Source of the DNA: Asterias amurensis
Taxonomy: Eukaryota; Echinodermata; Asteroidea; Forcipulatida; Asteriidae
Assembly (NCBI RefSeq): GCF_032118995.1
Contig: NC_092666.1
Span: forward strand, 1,240,001-1,304,000
Length of the DNA stretch: 64,000 bases
Reading direction: 5' to 3'
In this document: positions 11,299-26,200 of the stretch, piece by piece
Numbering within the stretch: the first letter of the stretch is position 1
Layout of the letters: every line of letters starts with the position of its first letter
Program-made: the position numbers and the translations under genes
Notes under the pieces: model-generated
The model's database searches: none
What the model saw: the letters and a program-made list of their open reading frames with translations, nothing else
Told to the model about the DNA's origin: nothing

Positions 11299-14200
11299 GT
11301 AAGTATAAGTTTTTTTTGTGGTTGAAAATAATATACAGTTTTTGTAAACTATAAATATTAGTGTCAGTTTGTTTTTAAAGGAATACGTTGCCTTGGATAG
11401 GACGTCGAGTTGGTCCACAAAAAGCGTTTGAAACCGTTTGTTATGAAATGTGGTTAAAAAGATGTTTTAAAAGTAGAATACAATGATCCACACAGGTATT
11501 TCTCAAAATTGCACGGTTTTTTACGTCGCGAACTATCACGGTCGGCCATTTATGGGAGTCAAAATTTTGACTCATAAGATATGGCCGACCGTGTTATTGG
11601 ACGAGGTAAAAAGAAAACCACGCAATTTCGAGGCATATTATTTGTGTAGATCATTGTATTCTACTTTTACATCATCTTTCTATGCATTTTATAACAAACG
11701 GTCACAAAACGCTTTTAAAGACCAACTCGACCGATCCAAGGCAACGTGTTCCTTTAAGTATTCATTTTTGTTGTGGGCTTGGTATTACATAGCTATAGAA
11801 GCAGTCATAATTTTTGGTCAGAATGTGACGTCACAGGAAAATGTTAGAAACCCATCTTAAAGGCACTGGACCGTTCGTTATTACCCACAATGGTTATTAG
11901 CATAACAACCTATAACGGAAAGCTGTTCATTGTTGAGAACCAGCTCCCTCTGAAATAACTTTAAGAAAGAGGTAATTTCTCACTCAAATATTATTTGAAT
12001 CTGATGGAGCGTTTTTTTTTTAGCCATCTGAAAGCACACAATATTGTGAAACAAGAGTGTTTTTCATTATTTTCTTGCAACTTCGATGGCCAATTGAGCC
12101 AATTTATTTACAGATTTGTTATTTTATGCGTTTGTTGAGATACACCAAGTAAGATAACTGGTCTTTGACAACTACTAAACGTGGCCAGTGCCTTTAAAGT
12201 TGGCCTAGCATGACATTTGATTGTTGACTTGATGTATACTTTTTAACTTTATAACAAACAAATGCTTGACTTAAAAGTATTCCAAATGAAATTGTTTTGC
12301 AAGGATATTTTTCATTTTAGAGAAAATTAATCATTTTGGTCGGCCGACCATCGTTTGAAAATGAGAGAGAGAAAAAAATCTCTGTTCTACGTCCATGATG
12401 ATGTCTGGCAGCTTGGTAAATCGATACTTTTTGCCCTATTTTTTTTTTTTTTTTTTTTTTTTTGGGGGGGGGGGGCGATATTTTATATTAAATCATACCC
12501 CACGCATCTCAAGTTTCTTGAAAAATGTGTAACTTAAAGATGATGTAGTTTCCCTGTGGATCTTTAATGTAATTTGTTGACGTTTTGGTTGTATGGTGTA
12601 CTTTGGAAATTTTACTTTTCCATTCACAACGATTTAATAACAAATTATTTTTTCACAACCTCATTTTCGGCAAGAGGATGCAAATTTATATAGTGATATT
12701 CAACTAAAGGCACTGGAAACTGTTGGTATAGTTACTCAACATGTTAGCATCAAAACTTACTTGGTACCGAGCAAAGAAGAGCTGTTGGTAATTTCTATAA
12801 CACATTGTGAGAAACAACCCCCTCTGTAGTTTTTAAGAAAGAGGTAATTTCCCAATAAAAGTTTTGATCTGAAAAAGTCTTCAGGCCCGAAGCTTTTTAT
12901 TAGCCATCTGAAAGTTTTGCAACAATTATTTTTTCTTTCATTATTCGCTTGCAACTTTGATGTCCAATATTGAGTCAAATTTTCCCATTTGTTTTGGTTA
13001 TTTCATGCATATATTGGGATACGCCAAGTTAGAATTGGTCTTTGACATTTTACCAGAGTGTGTCCCTCCATGCCTTAAAGTTAAATATCCAACGGTGTAT
13101 GCAATACAGCGGAGTCTAAGTTTGAAAGTTGATATTGTTATGTTTGACTGGAACGTGGGGATTGGAATGCCAACCACTTGGACCCTTCTTATTTAGATTT
13201 GCAATATAGTTCTCGCTCACTAAGAGACCCTTTTTTTACACAATCAAACAAGTCCGTCTGTCATAAGTAATAACTGTACGTCAGAGAAAGAATTGTCCCT
13301 GGTATTTTGTCCTTAATATATTTTTGAAGTTTGAAACACATTAAATATACATTGCACAGAAACTCAAACAACACATTGAACATCAGTGACTTTTCCAAAC
13401 CTTGAACGACTCTATAAATTGAGGAAAAGGATTTTGGTGCCAAGTTTTGTAGTTTTATGTTTTACAAAATGTTTTAAGAGAACGTGTGGATTGGAATTTC
13501 AACATAGTAATAATATAGTTTTTCTTGGTCAAATTCGGCAAATGAGCAGTCAATTTCATTTTCATGCGTTCGAATTAAAGCTGTTTTGCCTCTCCAGTTG
13601 TTACTGTGTTTCAAATTCTGAATTCGGCCATTCAATTTCGTTTTGAATCGAGTCAAATTCCTTTAGCACTATGTTCAGTTTAGCGTATAGCGTCATTCTT
13701 TTTCGAGACACACGCGCCTCAAGAAGCGTCTGCGAATTTGAATGCTGCTTTGATGAATTGTTAAATTGACTGATTATTTTGTTAATTCGAATGACGCAAC
13801 ATTACATTTGACTAATCCATAGAGCTATATATATTGTCAATATATATAGCTCTATGGACTAATCGAATAGCAAATTTTGACGATTTTGCGCGAAATAGAA
13901 CAGCTTGGTGGTTAAATTGGCTGCTCATTTGGCAATAATCATACTGGCCTATAGTTCTATCTCCCTAAATATAAATTTAATCAAAACTTTCCATGAGAAA
14001 TAATTGTACGTCAGAGAAAAACTGTTCGCTGATATTCAGTTCTTAATATCAATTTGCGAAATAAGAAGCACCTTAAATACTGCACAAAATACCAACGAAA
14101 CACAAAACTGAATTTCGGTGATTTCCCGAAACCATATTTTAGTGCCAAGGTTTGTAACTTTGTTATTTACAGCAGCGTGCGGTTGGAATTCCATCCACTG

Positions 14201-17200
14201 AAGGTAAGGTGTGTTGTGCTTTTTGTGCCAGACATTGTTAGACATTGTGTAGCTTTGTTTAAACTAACCGGTTTCATTCACAGTCACCTGTTTAAACATG
14301 AACTTTGCACGCTGTGGGCCGCCATCTTGAATCTACTCATAACTCAACGAAATGTGTTTAGTTGCTTGTACGAGCACAGCTTGAAAAACAATTAGTTGTT
14401 TATTTTTATAAAAATGACAAATCAAAATGAATTTGAAAGATGGCTTTGGGGTGAATCACAGGGGTTTTGAAGCTGTTTTTATGGAGTGGGTTTTACAAAC
14501 ATCATAAAAAGGGCGGGTCTGTGATGATATAAACCATGCAATAACATGCCGGTGCAAAGTCTAATTATTCACTTAAAGGCACTGGACACTATTGGTAATT
14601 ATACTCAAAATAATTGTTAGCATAAAAACTTACTTGGTACCATCAATGGGGAGCTACTGATAGTATTAAATACTGTGAGAGAAACGGCTCCCTCTGAAGT
14701 AACGTAGTTTTTGAGAAAGAGGTAATTTCTCACTCAAATTGAAAATACTTTAGGCCTGAAGCCTTTTTTATTATGCATTTAATAGCGCACACATTGTAAA
14801 AAATGTCATAGATTGTTATTTTATGCATATGTTGAATTATCTGGACTTTGACATTTACCAATTAATGTGTCCAACCCCTGTTGCACAAATTAAAGGCAGT
14901 GGACACCTACTATTGGTAATTACTCAAAATAATTATTAGCATAAAACCTTACTTGGTAACAAGTAATGAGGAGAGGTTGATAGTATAAAACATTGTGAGA
15001 AACGGCTCCCTCTGAAGTGGAGTAGCTTTCGAGAAAGAAGTAATTTTCCACGAATTTGATTTCGAGACCTCAAGTTTAGAATTTGAGGTCCCGAAATCAA
15101 GCATCTGAAATCACACAACTTCGTGTGACAAGGGTGTTTTTTTCTTTCATAGTTATCTCGCAACTCCGACGACCAATCAAGCTCAAATTTTCACAGGTTT
15201 GTTATTTTATGCATATATGTTGAGATTCACGTACAGCAAGTTAGAAAACTAGTCTTTGACAGTTACCAATAGTGTCCACTGGCTTTAATGTGTGCTTTGC
15301 AAATGCCTAATAAAAGGCTTCTGGCCTTAAGTCTTTTATTATTTAAGTTAGAAGTTACCTCTTTCTCAAATACGTTCTTCAGAGGGAGCCGTTTCATACT
15401 ACCAACAGCTCTCCATTGCTCGTTACCAAGTATTAAAGTCTTGGAGATCGTATTGTTGCCGTGATTATTTTGACTTTTCATCTCTCTTTTCTACTCCTTT
15501 TTTGGTCAGATATGAATGGGTTCCAGCCGGTGGCTGATTTGTCCTCATCAGCCATTGAAAAGACAGACGACGCCTATTATGAACTCGGCCTTGGTACACC
15601 TTTCCCGTTCTATAACAAAAGATACAGCAGTATTTTTGTAAGTCTTCTCAGTTAAAGACAAATTGGAACCTGAAGAAAGTTTAAAGTCATGAAATAGTTT
15701 TAAAAGATACACAATCGCCTAGCAAAACAATAGGACGTAATTTTTTCAACGACTTTTTTCATTCGCTGAACTAAAGTAGAGTAAACAAACTCTATGGGAT
15801 TATCAAATGGGATGGGGTTTACTCATTGAGAAAGATTGGTTACATGTACCCTTCATGTAACGGCTTTACAGGGGGAAAAAAGAAAACAATGTCACACAGC
15901 TGCCACCTGTTCTTTGAGATAGGCCTAATGACTACATGCGAGCGAGGCCTGTGTACATGCCTAATTATTTAGTCGCTGTAGGCTAAACATAGTTGTGAGA
16001 CAATTATTAATGTAGCAATCATAATAGTTAGGCCCTATAGCTAGCTGTATGGCCATTCCTGCCTTTTTGGAGAGATAGATGATCTCTACACATTCGTGCT
16101 CATGTTCCGTCTGATATATTTTACATCCGAAGAAATTAGGCCTACCAATTCAAAATCAGACTGGGTTTCTAAAAACTAAAGCACCGGATCCATACTGAAC
16201 GCCCACAAGTTGAACTGTAAGTAAAGGTTAGCCTACTCAGACTACACTGGATGAGGGCCCACTTTTTATAAAGCTGTTGAGCAGAAAGTCTGCTTGTCAA
16301 ATTTCTTTCCTAAGCAAAAAAATATATAAAAAAATGAGTAGGGCACCAGTTGCAGAGTAATGTAAACTTTCTGGAAGTTTGGCTGGCAACCAGTTCCTGT
16401 TAAGCAAGATCTCTCTGTGCTTTTACTTTAGTATGCGCAGTGCTTTATAAAATATTGGGCCGAAACGCCATCGCGTTCGTGAACTCAAAGTTCTTTTGAC
16501 AAGAACTATTCATAATGATAAACGATACAGTGTGAAGTTTTCATTTTCAAGAACGAAAAGAAAGACAAGAAATAAAGAATAAGAAGCGAATAAGGTTACA
16601 AACTCATCACAAAACTATGGGCCTATTTATAAATACAACCCGATTTATGATCACGTGGTTTTGGGGGATTCCCCCACTACGTGCTGCGGTGTACCAGTTA
16701 TGTATTGGCTGGTAACCTAATGTTGGTGGTCCCATTACTGTTGAATACACTTTGTTGTTTCGTTTTGTTGAATGCTGAAAGCTAACTCTATTATGAATGA
16801 AAGTCCTAAATGCAGAAGTTTGGCGGTAAATATGAAACTACAACCAACGATTTTGTCATTTATTTAATGAAAACCAGATTAACGAAGACGGTGTTCTGAC
16901 TTTTCTGGACCCAGTGGCCACCGTAGGACCCATCAGTATTCCAATCTTTGACGTGGTAAGTACAGCTTTGGTTGTTTCAGAAACTTTAACTAAAATTTAA
17001 ATAACCACGGAACCAGTCCCACACCACACACTGACACTGCAGTGCGCATTGAGAGTTTTGGTGGTTAGATTTATATACGATAGCAAATAAAACAGTTTGA
17101 AAAGGTGAGAACGAAGTTCGGTCCATTCGATTGTCGTGATTGTTTTACTGAAATGTGCTTTCTTGTTGATGACACAAGCAGACAATGTCTTATTTAATCT

Positions 17201-20200
17201 TGCTTTCTACTAGAACCTATAACTTATACTTATTTTTATTTTTTAGTCTTATCGGCATTTTTAAAGTAATCAGTCAGCTATTTAATTTCAAGGTACAATT
17301 GTTACAGAATTGGTAAAACAAAAATAGTAACATCACAGGTTTACATGTACATAAAACTGGTGTACTAATGATGATGTTAGTAGAAAACATCCCTTGAAAT
17401 ATTTCTGTCTGAAATGTCATATTTGATCATAAGAAATAATTAAAACTAATTTCCTGTTTGGAGTTTATCGCTCAGGGCGCAAAAAAATAGTTTTTTGCAT
17501 ATTGATCAGTTATGTCATGCAAAAATGTGAAAACCGTTTTTTCACTACTTTCTTGTGACTCAGAATCAGATGGTCGATCGATCTCAAACTTCAAACTTCT
17601 ACAAACTTCTACACTTTATGTATATTGTGGATTACATTAAGTGCTAAACACTGACAGCAACTGTTTTGTTAGCAAAAATCAATTCTGTAAAGTTCTTTTA
17701 ACTTGAACTAGGCAGTGGATAACCAGTGTGGCAGGAATGGTATATTTGTATAAAAATAAAAAATACTCCTGTGTTCTGCCACCACTTATTCACAAATTTT
17801 TACATTTTTTTGTATGGCCCTTGTTTTTTAGGTCTACTCATTGATTTAATATGAAATGATGTTCTCCATCAAAAAAACCTGATTCCTTGACAATATTAAA
17901 GGCAGTGGACACTATTGGTAATTACTCAAAATATCTATTAGCATAAAACCTTACTTGGTAACGAGTAATGGGGAGAGGTTGGTAGTATAAAACATTGTGG
18001 GAAACGGCTCCATCTGAAGTGCCAGAATTTTCGAGAAAGAAGTAATTTTCCATGAATTTGATTTCGAGACCTCAGATTTAGAACTTGAGGTCTCGAAATC
18101 AACCATCTAAACGCACACAACTTTGTGTGGCAAGGGTGCTTTTTCTTTCATTATTATCTCGCAAGTTCGATGACCGATTGAGCTCAAATTTTCACAGGTT
18201 TGTTATTTTATGCATATGTTGAGATACACCTACTGTGAAGGCTAGTCTTTGACAATTACCAACAGTGTCCACAGCCTTTAATTAATTTCTTTCACTAATC
18301 AGAGTTTCTATAAACTGTTTATTTATCTGATTAGGATGGATCAGGTAAAATAGATCTACCTCAGGAGAGGATGGTCCTCATAGCGCCATTCTGGACTGAA
18401 GTGAAACCAGATACCGGTAACGTGTATTACAGAGACGGGTTGAGCTCATCGACGCTACAGGCCGCAGAGAACATCGTCAAGGGCTGCTACATAGACCAGT
18501 CCCGGTTCACCGCAACGGCAGGAGTTGTTGTTACATGGGACCAAGTGTCGGATGATGATGACACGACCAAGGTTGGCTCCCGGTTATTATCGTAACTTTT
18601 TTAATGCACAATTATTCATTTTTAAGGGAATAAAAGAAAGGCGACGAGTTCTTAATGGCCGTTTAAGACCGGCAAGGTCGTGGCTGTGCGATAAAGGCCC
18701 GAGCCTTCTGCCGCACAGCCACGACCCTGAAGGCTCGGGCCAGTATTGCACGGCCCAGACCCTGCAAGGTTTTAAACAGTCGTTTAAGAAACAGTCCTTA
18801 CTCTTAATTCCTATTCGTGAATACCCTAAATGAATGTTAAAAGGTGAAATTGTTTTACAAGTATGCCTGAAGACAATCTGTGACAATCTCTGTTTGTTTA
18901 GAAAAGTTTGTTAGTTTTCAAAAATCTTTGGTAAAATTCTGTTTTTTGCTTAGTGGGTTGTGTGAACGATGGTATACTATAAGCATTGCAGCTTAATAAG
19001 TTTTCTTTTTTTTTTTCTCACCAGAAAAACAGCTTTCAAGCAATCCTCGTCTACGATGATTTCAGGTCCTTCGTAATTTTTTATTACAGTGATATGCAGT
19101 ACCAGTCAACGTCTGTACCAAATGTAAGTGACAGTTAAGAAAGATCCCTTCCTTGGGCCTTTTTCAAATCTGGCTTGGGCTTCGTCTCCGGCTTGGGCTC
19201 GCACGTACTGTGTACGCAGGCAGTGGAAATGCAGCTCAGCCTTCAGGCCTGTACTTTTTGGAGCAGCACATGTTCTTTGCACGCGGTGCTCGTTCAGACA
19301 TCCCTTATGGAGCCGGAGCCAAAGCTGAGATTTCAGAAATACCCTATGTTTAGCTATTCTCTTAAGTGGTATATTTCCATGCCTTCCACTTCTAGGACTC
19401 TATTTCGAATCACACCCGGGGGCACAATGTGGATTGGGATATTCAGTCCCTACCTGTCTTTGTGGGTTTTCCCTTTTCCCCTATTGAGCAAAATCTCCCT
19501 GATTGAAAGATGTAAATGTGGAAGTGTCGTGGCCGAGCGGTTAAGAGCACTGAATTCAAACTCTGGTGTTTCTGATCAGCAGAGTGTGGGTTCAAATCCC
19601 CAGCCGTGACACTTGTGTCCTTAAGCAAACCACTTGACCATTTCTTCGTCTTTCGGATGGGACGTAAAGCCGTTGGTCCCATGTGTTGTGTAACGCATGT
19701 AAAAAGAACCCAGTGCACTTATCGAACTGAGAAGGGGTTCGCCCCGGTGTTCCTGGCTGTGGCTGCTGTGTGCGCCGTAGCACCTTTTGAACCCTTTTAC
19801 TATGCTACATAACTGGATCTCGGAATTCATCACTGCAATAAAAACCTATTTTTCTAAAAAAAATTATATACTCAGCGCCTTGAGTACCTTGTTTGGTAGA
19901 TAAGTGGCTAAATAAGAATGATATTATATTATTTTTATTATTATTATGAGGGCAGCTCTACAACATGCCAAAGATTGTTATAGTTATTGATTTTGCTTTT
20001 CCTCCAAGGTTGGTTTCAATGCTGGAGACATTAAAGGGGGTCTCGCGTTCACTGAGGGAAGCTACAGTGCCCTGCCTAGCGGGACTAACTGTGCTGAACA
20101 AAGTGAGACGCACCCTGGAGCCTATGTCTTTAGAGTTGACGTGGAGCGTATGTCGTCGGCAGGCTGTCCTGGTGATACCCGTGAGTACAAGGGTTTTTGT

Positions 20201-23200
20201 TTGATTTTTGCTTAACCCTCATGGGAATGGGCGATGCCGTCTGTAGTAATAAATAATAATAAATAATATGAACACTTATAGTGCGCCGGTATCCACCACC
20301 AATGATGCTCATGGCGCAAGGAAGAAACACAAAATTAATGAAAAGCAGCTGTGGGTTTTCAGGGCCTCTTTGAACTTATGTGAGGACATGTTACAGATAT
20401 TAAGAGGCAGATTATTCCAAAGTAAAGGACCAGCATGAGAAAAAAAAGGTAGGTTGTTGCTAGTTTGTTTAATTACACCACCCAATTAGTGTTACAAAAA
20501 TTCTCTCTTAAAGCCATTTATACACTTTCGGTAAACAGTATTGTCCCTCACTTTGTGTATCACAACTTATATATAAAATAACAAACGTGGGAAAGTTTAG
20601 GTTCAATCGGTCATCGGAGTCGGGAGAAAATAACGGGAAACCTATTCTTGTTTCCGCGCGTTTCGCCGTGTCATGACATGTGTTTAAAATAAATCCATAA
20701 TTCTTGCTAACGAGATTTATATTGTTTTAATGTTTTCTCAAAAAGTAAAGCATTTCATGGAACAATATTTCAAAAGAAGTCTTTCACCATTACCTTCTGT
20801 AAACCCTGTAAATTATTTGTAAATCTGTGAACTTTTTTTTGTTCTGTACCGAAAGTGTAAAATGGCTTTAAGGGTGACCTACATGTACCACTGTACCTTC
20901 AAAAAACACACTGCCAAAGATCATTATCATAGGGGGTTAGGGTCACTTCAATACAAGTTCAGCGGCCAGCCACTCTTCTATAATGCTTTGGCCCATGTCC
21001 TACATGTATGACACACATCCCACTATAGACTGTAGTAGGGGAATGCGTTTAGACTAGAGGTAATTCAACCCTAAGTAAAGACCCAAGTAACTAAATGTAA
21101 ACACACCCACTCATTGAAAAGGATCTATACTTTCCAAGTTTTTGTGGCCAAACTCGGAAATTCTTTAATGGACCTTTTTCGTAAGCAATTTTTTTTTTCT
21201 GTACAGCAAAATTGCCACTGTAGTGCTTTTCAAAGGGGATTTTTTTTTTTTTTTACGATTCAAAAGAGGGAATCCTTACACAAAAAAATCAGGATGGTAA
21301 TTCTATACTACAGAAGAAAAAAAATCCTTCCCGTAATGCTTTTTTGACTTCTTGCTTTCGCAGAAAATATCGCCCTCCAGGTTGCGCCATCTTCGGGGCC
21401 CATGGTTGGCGGGAATCGCATCACCGTCATGCACGGGTGCGATCTCAACTCCAAAGAACCCGTGTGTGTCTTTACAAAGGGTGGCGTCATCCTGCAGACA
21501 GTCACCAAGGTGGAGACTATTGACTCAGCCGTTTATTGCATCCCTGGGCCGTTCTACGTGACTGAAGACGTTACCATACTGGTCTATAAATCACTGGAGC
21601 AGGCTGAAGCTGATCCTGCAGAGAACCCTTTTATTACAGCCAAGTACACAGTAGGTAAGAGTTTTCTTGGGTAATAGTGGCGCGTCGTGGCCGGAGCGAC
21701 CATGAGTGGTAAAGAGCATCGAATTCAAGTTCTTGTGGTTAAGTGATCAGAGTGTGGGTTTGGTAGCAGGAGTTGTTCTCCCCATGACTTTGGGGGCATT
21801 CTAGACCCAAATATTTGGACGTATGTCCTAGGCCTCGAATAGTCGCCACTTTGACACAAGTCACGGCTAAACTTTAATTCCAAAGGTGCATTGGGGCGTA
21901 TATTTTTTTTGCCGGGGGCGCAATAGTAAAAGTCACGTTGAAAGGATTGAAGGATTGTAGTGTCAATGATGTCTGATTGTGTTTCGTAAGTAAATAGTGT
22001 GAGTCACACTATTGGTTCACTAAGCAGGAAGTCACTACTACTTTTGTAGTAATCGTTGTGGCACGATTAACCAAGTAGTTGAAAAAGTCGCGGCTCAATT
22101 AAGCAATCAATAGTTGCGACTCTGACACTTGACAATTGTTTTTGATCCTTTAAACCTAACTTTTGACTTGCAGATCATCCAGACGACAGCGTGCCTAGCG
22201 TGACGCGATCCTCAGCCGACTCCTCCTCCTGGAACACGGCGGGAACGAGTCTGACGATAACGTGGGACTCAACGCTCTTCATGGGCGACACCCTGGTGAC
22301 AGTCTCCGTCCTGCAGTACGACGAATCCGTAGATGGGCAGATTCCAACTTGGGAGCTGGCCTATAACCTTGGAGTCAGCGAGCCGAATATCGGATCCTTC
22401 TCCTTTATACCAATGGCATTGGATAACATAACTGAAACCAACCCGTTTGGGATCATCCGAGTCATTGGAGAGGGCGAGTAAGTGTTATTGTTTTCAATTT
22501 GAATATCTGCCGGCAGAAGTAGCTTTTTGTTAAAGAAAGTGGACACAATTTGTAACCACTCAAAATAATTGTTAGTATAAAAACTTACTTGGTAAGGAGC
22601 AATAGAGAACTGTTGATAGTATAATTATTGTGAGAAATGGCTCCCTCTGGAGTAATGTAGTTTTTAAGAAAAAAGCAATTTTTCACTAAAATATTTTAAT
22701 TTGATTTACAGACCTCAGAATTAGATTTTGAGGTCTTGAAATCAAGCATCTGATCTCACAACTTTTCACAGGATGGTTATTTTGTGCATATGTTGAGACT
22801 GACTTGATGCATTTGATTGATTTGATTGACATTGATAATAATATTGATTGATTGATTGACTGATTCTTTAACTGATTGGTATTGACTGATATTAATTGAA
22901 TTGATTAGTTGATTTATTTGAATGATTGACTGATTTGATTGACTTGATCGATTATATTGATTCTTTTTAACTTGTAGGTACCCTGTGTCACTCTTCAGCG
23001 ACGTTCACATGCTAGGATATCTCCTTCATCAACCCTATCAGGATAATCCTACAGTATGGGCTGACGAGCAATGCACAAGGTAAACTAACAATCCAAATTT
23101 ATTGAGCCCCTTCAGAAAGAAAGACAGTTGAAAATTGGAAATGCCTGTTAATATTCAACACCACGAACAGACACACACCTGAGTTGCTTCATTGTTTATT

Positions 23201-26200
23201 TATTTAGGCCGAAAACTAAAAAAGAAAAAGCACTGCATAATATATAAAAATCAAAGCATTTAAGTACCCACTGTAAAAGAAACATATCCCACAATTTTGT
23301 ACAAAAGCATGATTTAAAAAACATAACTTTAAATGCACTAATGGTCAATACTCAAAATAATTGTTGTCATAAAAACTTACTCGGTAACAAGTAATTTAGA
23401 GATTTTGATAGTATAAAACATTGTGAAAGCAAAGAAATTTGTGCATCAAGTACGTTTTTTCTTTCATTATTCACTTGCAACTTCAAAGACCCAATTCAGG
23501 ATTCAAAATGGTTACAGATTTGTTTTGTTATGCATATGCTGGGACACACAAATGAAAATAGTTGTCTTTGGCAATAACAAGGGTGTCCAGTGCCTTCACT
23601 TACAATGTGTATGGACGCAGATTGGTACTGCATGTCACTATAATAAAAAATGACCACCCTGAAATCATCGTAGACTAGGAGTGCTTGAAACCTGTTTTTC
23701 TTGTGAGAAAAAAAGAAAACTTATTTAGCTGCATTGCTTGTGTACCACCAGTCACACAACCCACCTCGGACAAAACAGAGTTTGACAAAAGATTCTGAAA
23801 ATGTACAAACTTTTCTTAAAAACAGACTAGTCTTTGACAGCTACCAACAGTGTCAAGCAGTGTCTTTAAATGCTGTTTTCTCCAATTGCTACTTTTTACT
23901 GTTATCTACGTGTGTGTGAAAATCGATGAAGAATTGCTGCTCTTAATTTTTTTAAGATGGGACGCTCAAGAAGATTTAGACAACAATGCTAATGGTGAGC
24001 CAAGATACTTCAGTGATGTCACAGCTTGCCCGTGCAATCTAGACCAGGTAGAGTTGGATTTCGGAAGCTTCTTTGAGCAAACTGGTGGCTGTTCAAGAAA
24101 TTTTGGCGATCCTTCATGTACACGTGAGATGAGCAGCTCAAGACGTTGTTTCTTAAGCACAAATTCAATGTGAGTAATAAAAATAAATAGAGCAAACCTA
24201 TAAACATGATAGATAGATAAAGCGTAATAGACGCAATTTTCACCGTACAACACAGGGGCAAACAACCCTGCCACATGTTTTTCCAAATGTCATGGTCGAC
24301 TGATCATTAAACCACCAACATTTTATTGCCAAAGAAATTGCCAAAAAAAAGATTATTCAGAACAGGGTAAAATATATATTATTTTGATTTTTTTTTAAAT
24401 TGTGGGTTAGTGAAAAAACTTGCGGGCAACTTGTCCGACCAGCGAGTGAAAAGGTTAGTTGAGGGAAACCTTTGTTTACATGTGTTATACACTTATTTCC
24501 ATACTCTCATAAAAGAATGACAAACAAATTTCACTCTTTTCACCTTTCATAATCTCAACCCTGTCCATGGTAAGTTTCCTCTTTTTTCGGTTGAAGAGTT
24601 CATGCCTGACTAACGGAAAATGACCTCACAGGACCTATAACGTCCCTTCTGAAGGATGAATCAGTATTGGTTAAGTGTCTTACTTTAGGACACAAGTTTG
24701 TTTTTGAATGTTTCGCTGGAGTTGAAAACAGTTTGTGACGTAATATTCATATCGCATTCACATTAAGTATGAACTGAGCTTAAGAAGCATTAAACCCTGC
24801 CAGCGATTTTTAAAACTATCTTCGTTTAATTTTTACATCACAACCATTTGTCATTATGCGTCATTTCAGAGCTGGGGCAGAATGTTGCTACAGTCCTGAG
24901 GGCAATCTAATATTCTCCATGGATGACCGCACAGGGGGCAGCTCGGACAAGGCACCGATGCTGGGCGTGGCGCCTTATGCTCTGCCCGGTCATACCCCAT
25001 ACTTGTCCCACTGGGTGGAGGATGTTGTACCTTATCAGTTCTGCTGCCGTTGGGCGACAGATAGATGTCGTACTTACCTTGAGAACCGACCCGGAAAGGA
25101 CTGCTATGACTACAATGCACAACAGTCAGGTATATAACGCCCATTTCATACAGCCGCTTTAGATTTGCACCGAATCAAATTCTGAATTAGGCACATGAAA
25201 AGTTCGAAATCTGGAACGGTTAGGAGCGACTGGACGCGCTAGAAGTCAAAAGATCTACTGTTGCAGTGGTTCGGAACGACTCTGGAGCGCCTTGCATGGT
25301 TTCAGACAACGATCTTGTCATGAGCCAAGCCAATGGAAATGTTTTGTTAGTTGGACTGTGTGAAACCAAAATTTATTTGGGTCAATTCCTTGAGTCACTC
25401 CTCTATGCATCTGTCTGAAACAAGTGTTACAAACCCTTGGACTTCTTCTTTTTTGAGTGGTGTCTTCGGTCAATGATGTTATGGCTGAGTTGTCCCCAGG
25501 TCTTCCAGTCCCTCATGCATGTAGATTTTTCTCCAGCTGTCACAAACCCAGTGTCTCGTCTTAGCAGATCAACATAGGTCAGGTGGCCCTGAACTCTTTG
25601 AGTTTGACCTTTGCTTAGGCTCCCAGAGGACAAGCTTGCTGGCTGGAAGCTCAGGTAGGCGATAGCAGTGCCCTGCAAACTGAATTCTTCTTGCGCAGAT
25701 TTTGGCACTAAGCTTGGGGAACCCAAGATTGAGAACCCTAAGTTGAGAACCTCAATTAGTTGTCTTTCAGTTGCCAAGTCAGGGTTTTATCCCGGCAACA
25801 ATATTTTCAAAGGAAAAAAAACAAATAATTTTTTATAATTATCTCTAAACAGCTGTTGTCTTTGGTGACCCACATTTCGTGACCTTTGACGGGCGGAGGT
25901 ACACCTTTAACGGCATTGGAGAATATCAATTAATGGAGGTAGCTAGCCTTGGATTCAGACTTCATGGAAGAACCACAATGGCAACTGAACAGGGAAGAGA
26001 CCCAGGTAAGCATTTAGAAGGCTGCCCACCAAGTTATCCAAATAGGAGAACCATGTTAAAGGCAGTGGACACTATTTGTAATAACTCAAAATAATTGTTA
26101 CTATAAAACCTTACTTTGTAACGAGCAATGAAGAACTGTTGATAGTATAAAACATTGTGAGGAACAGCTCCCTCTGAAGTATCGTAGTTTTTGAGAAAGA

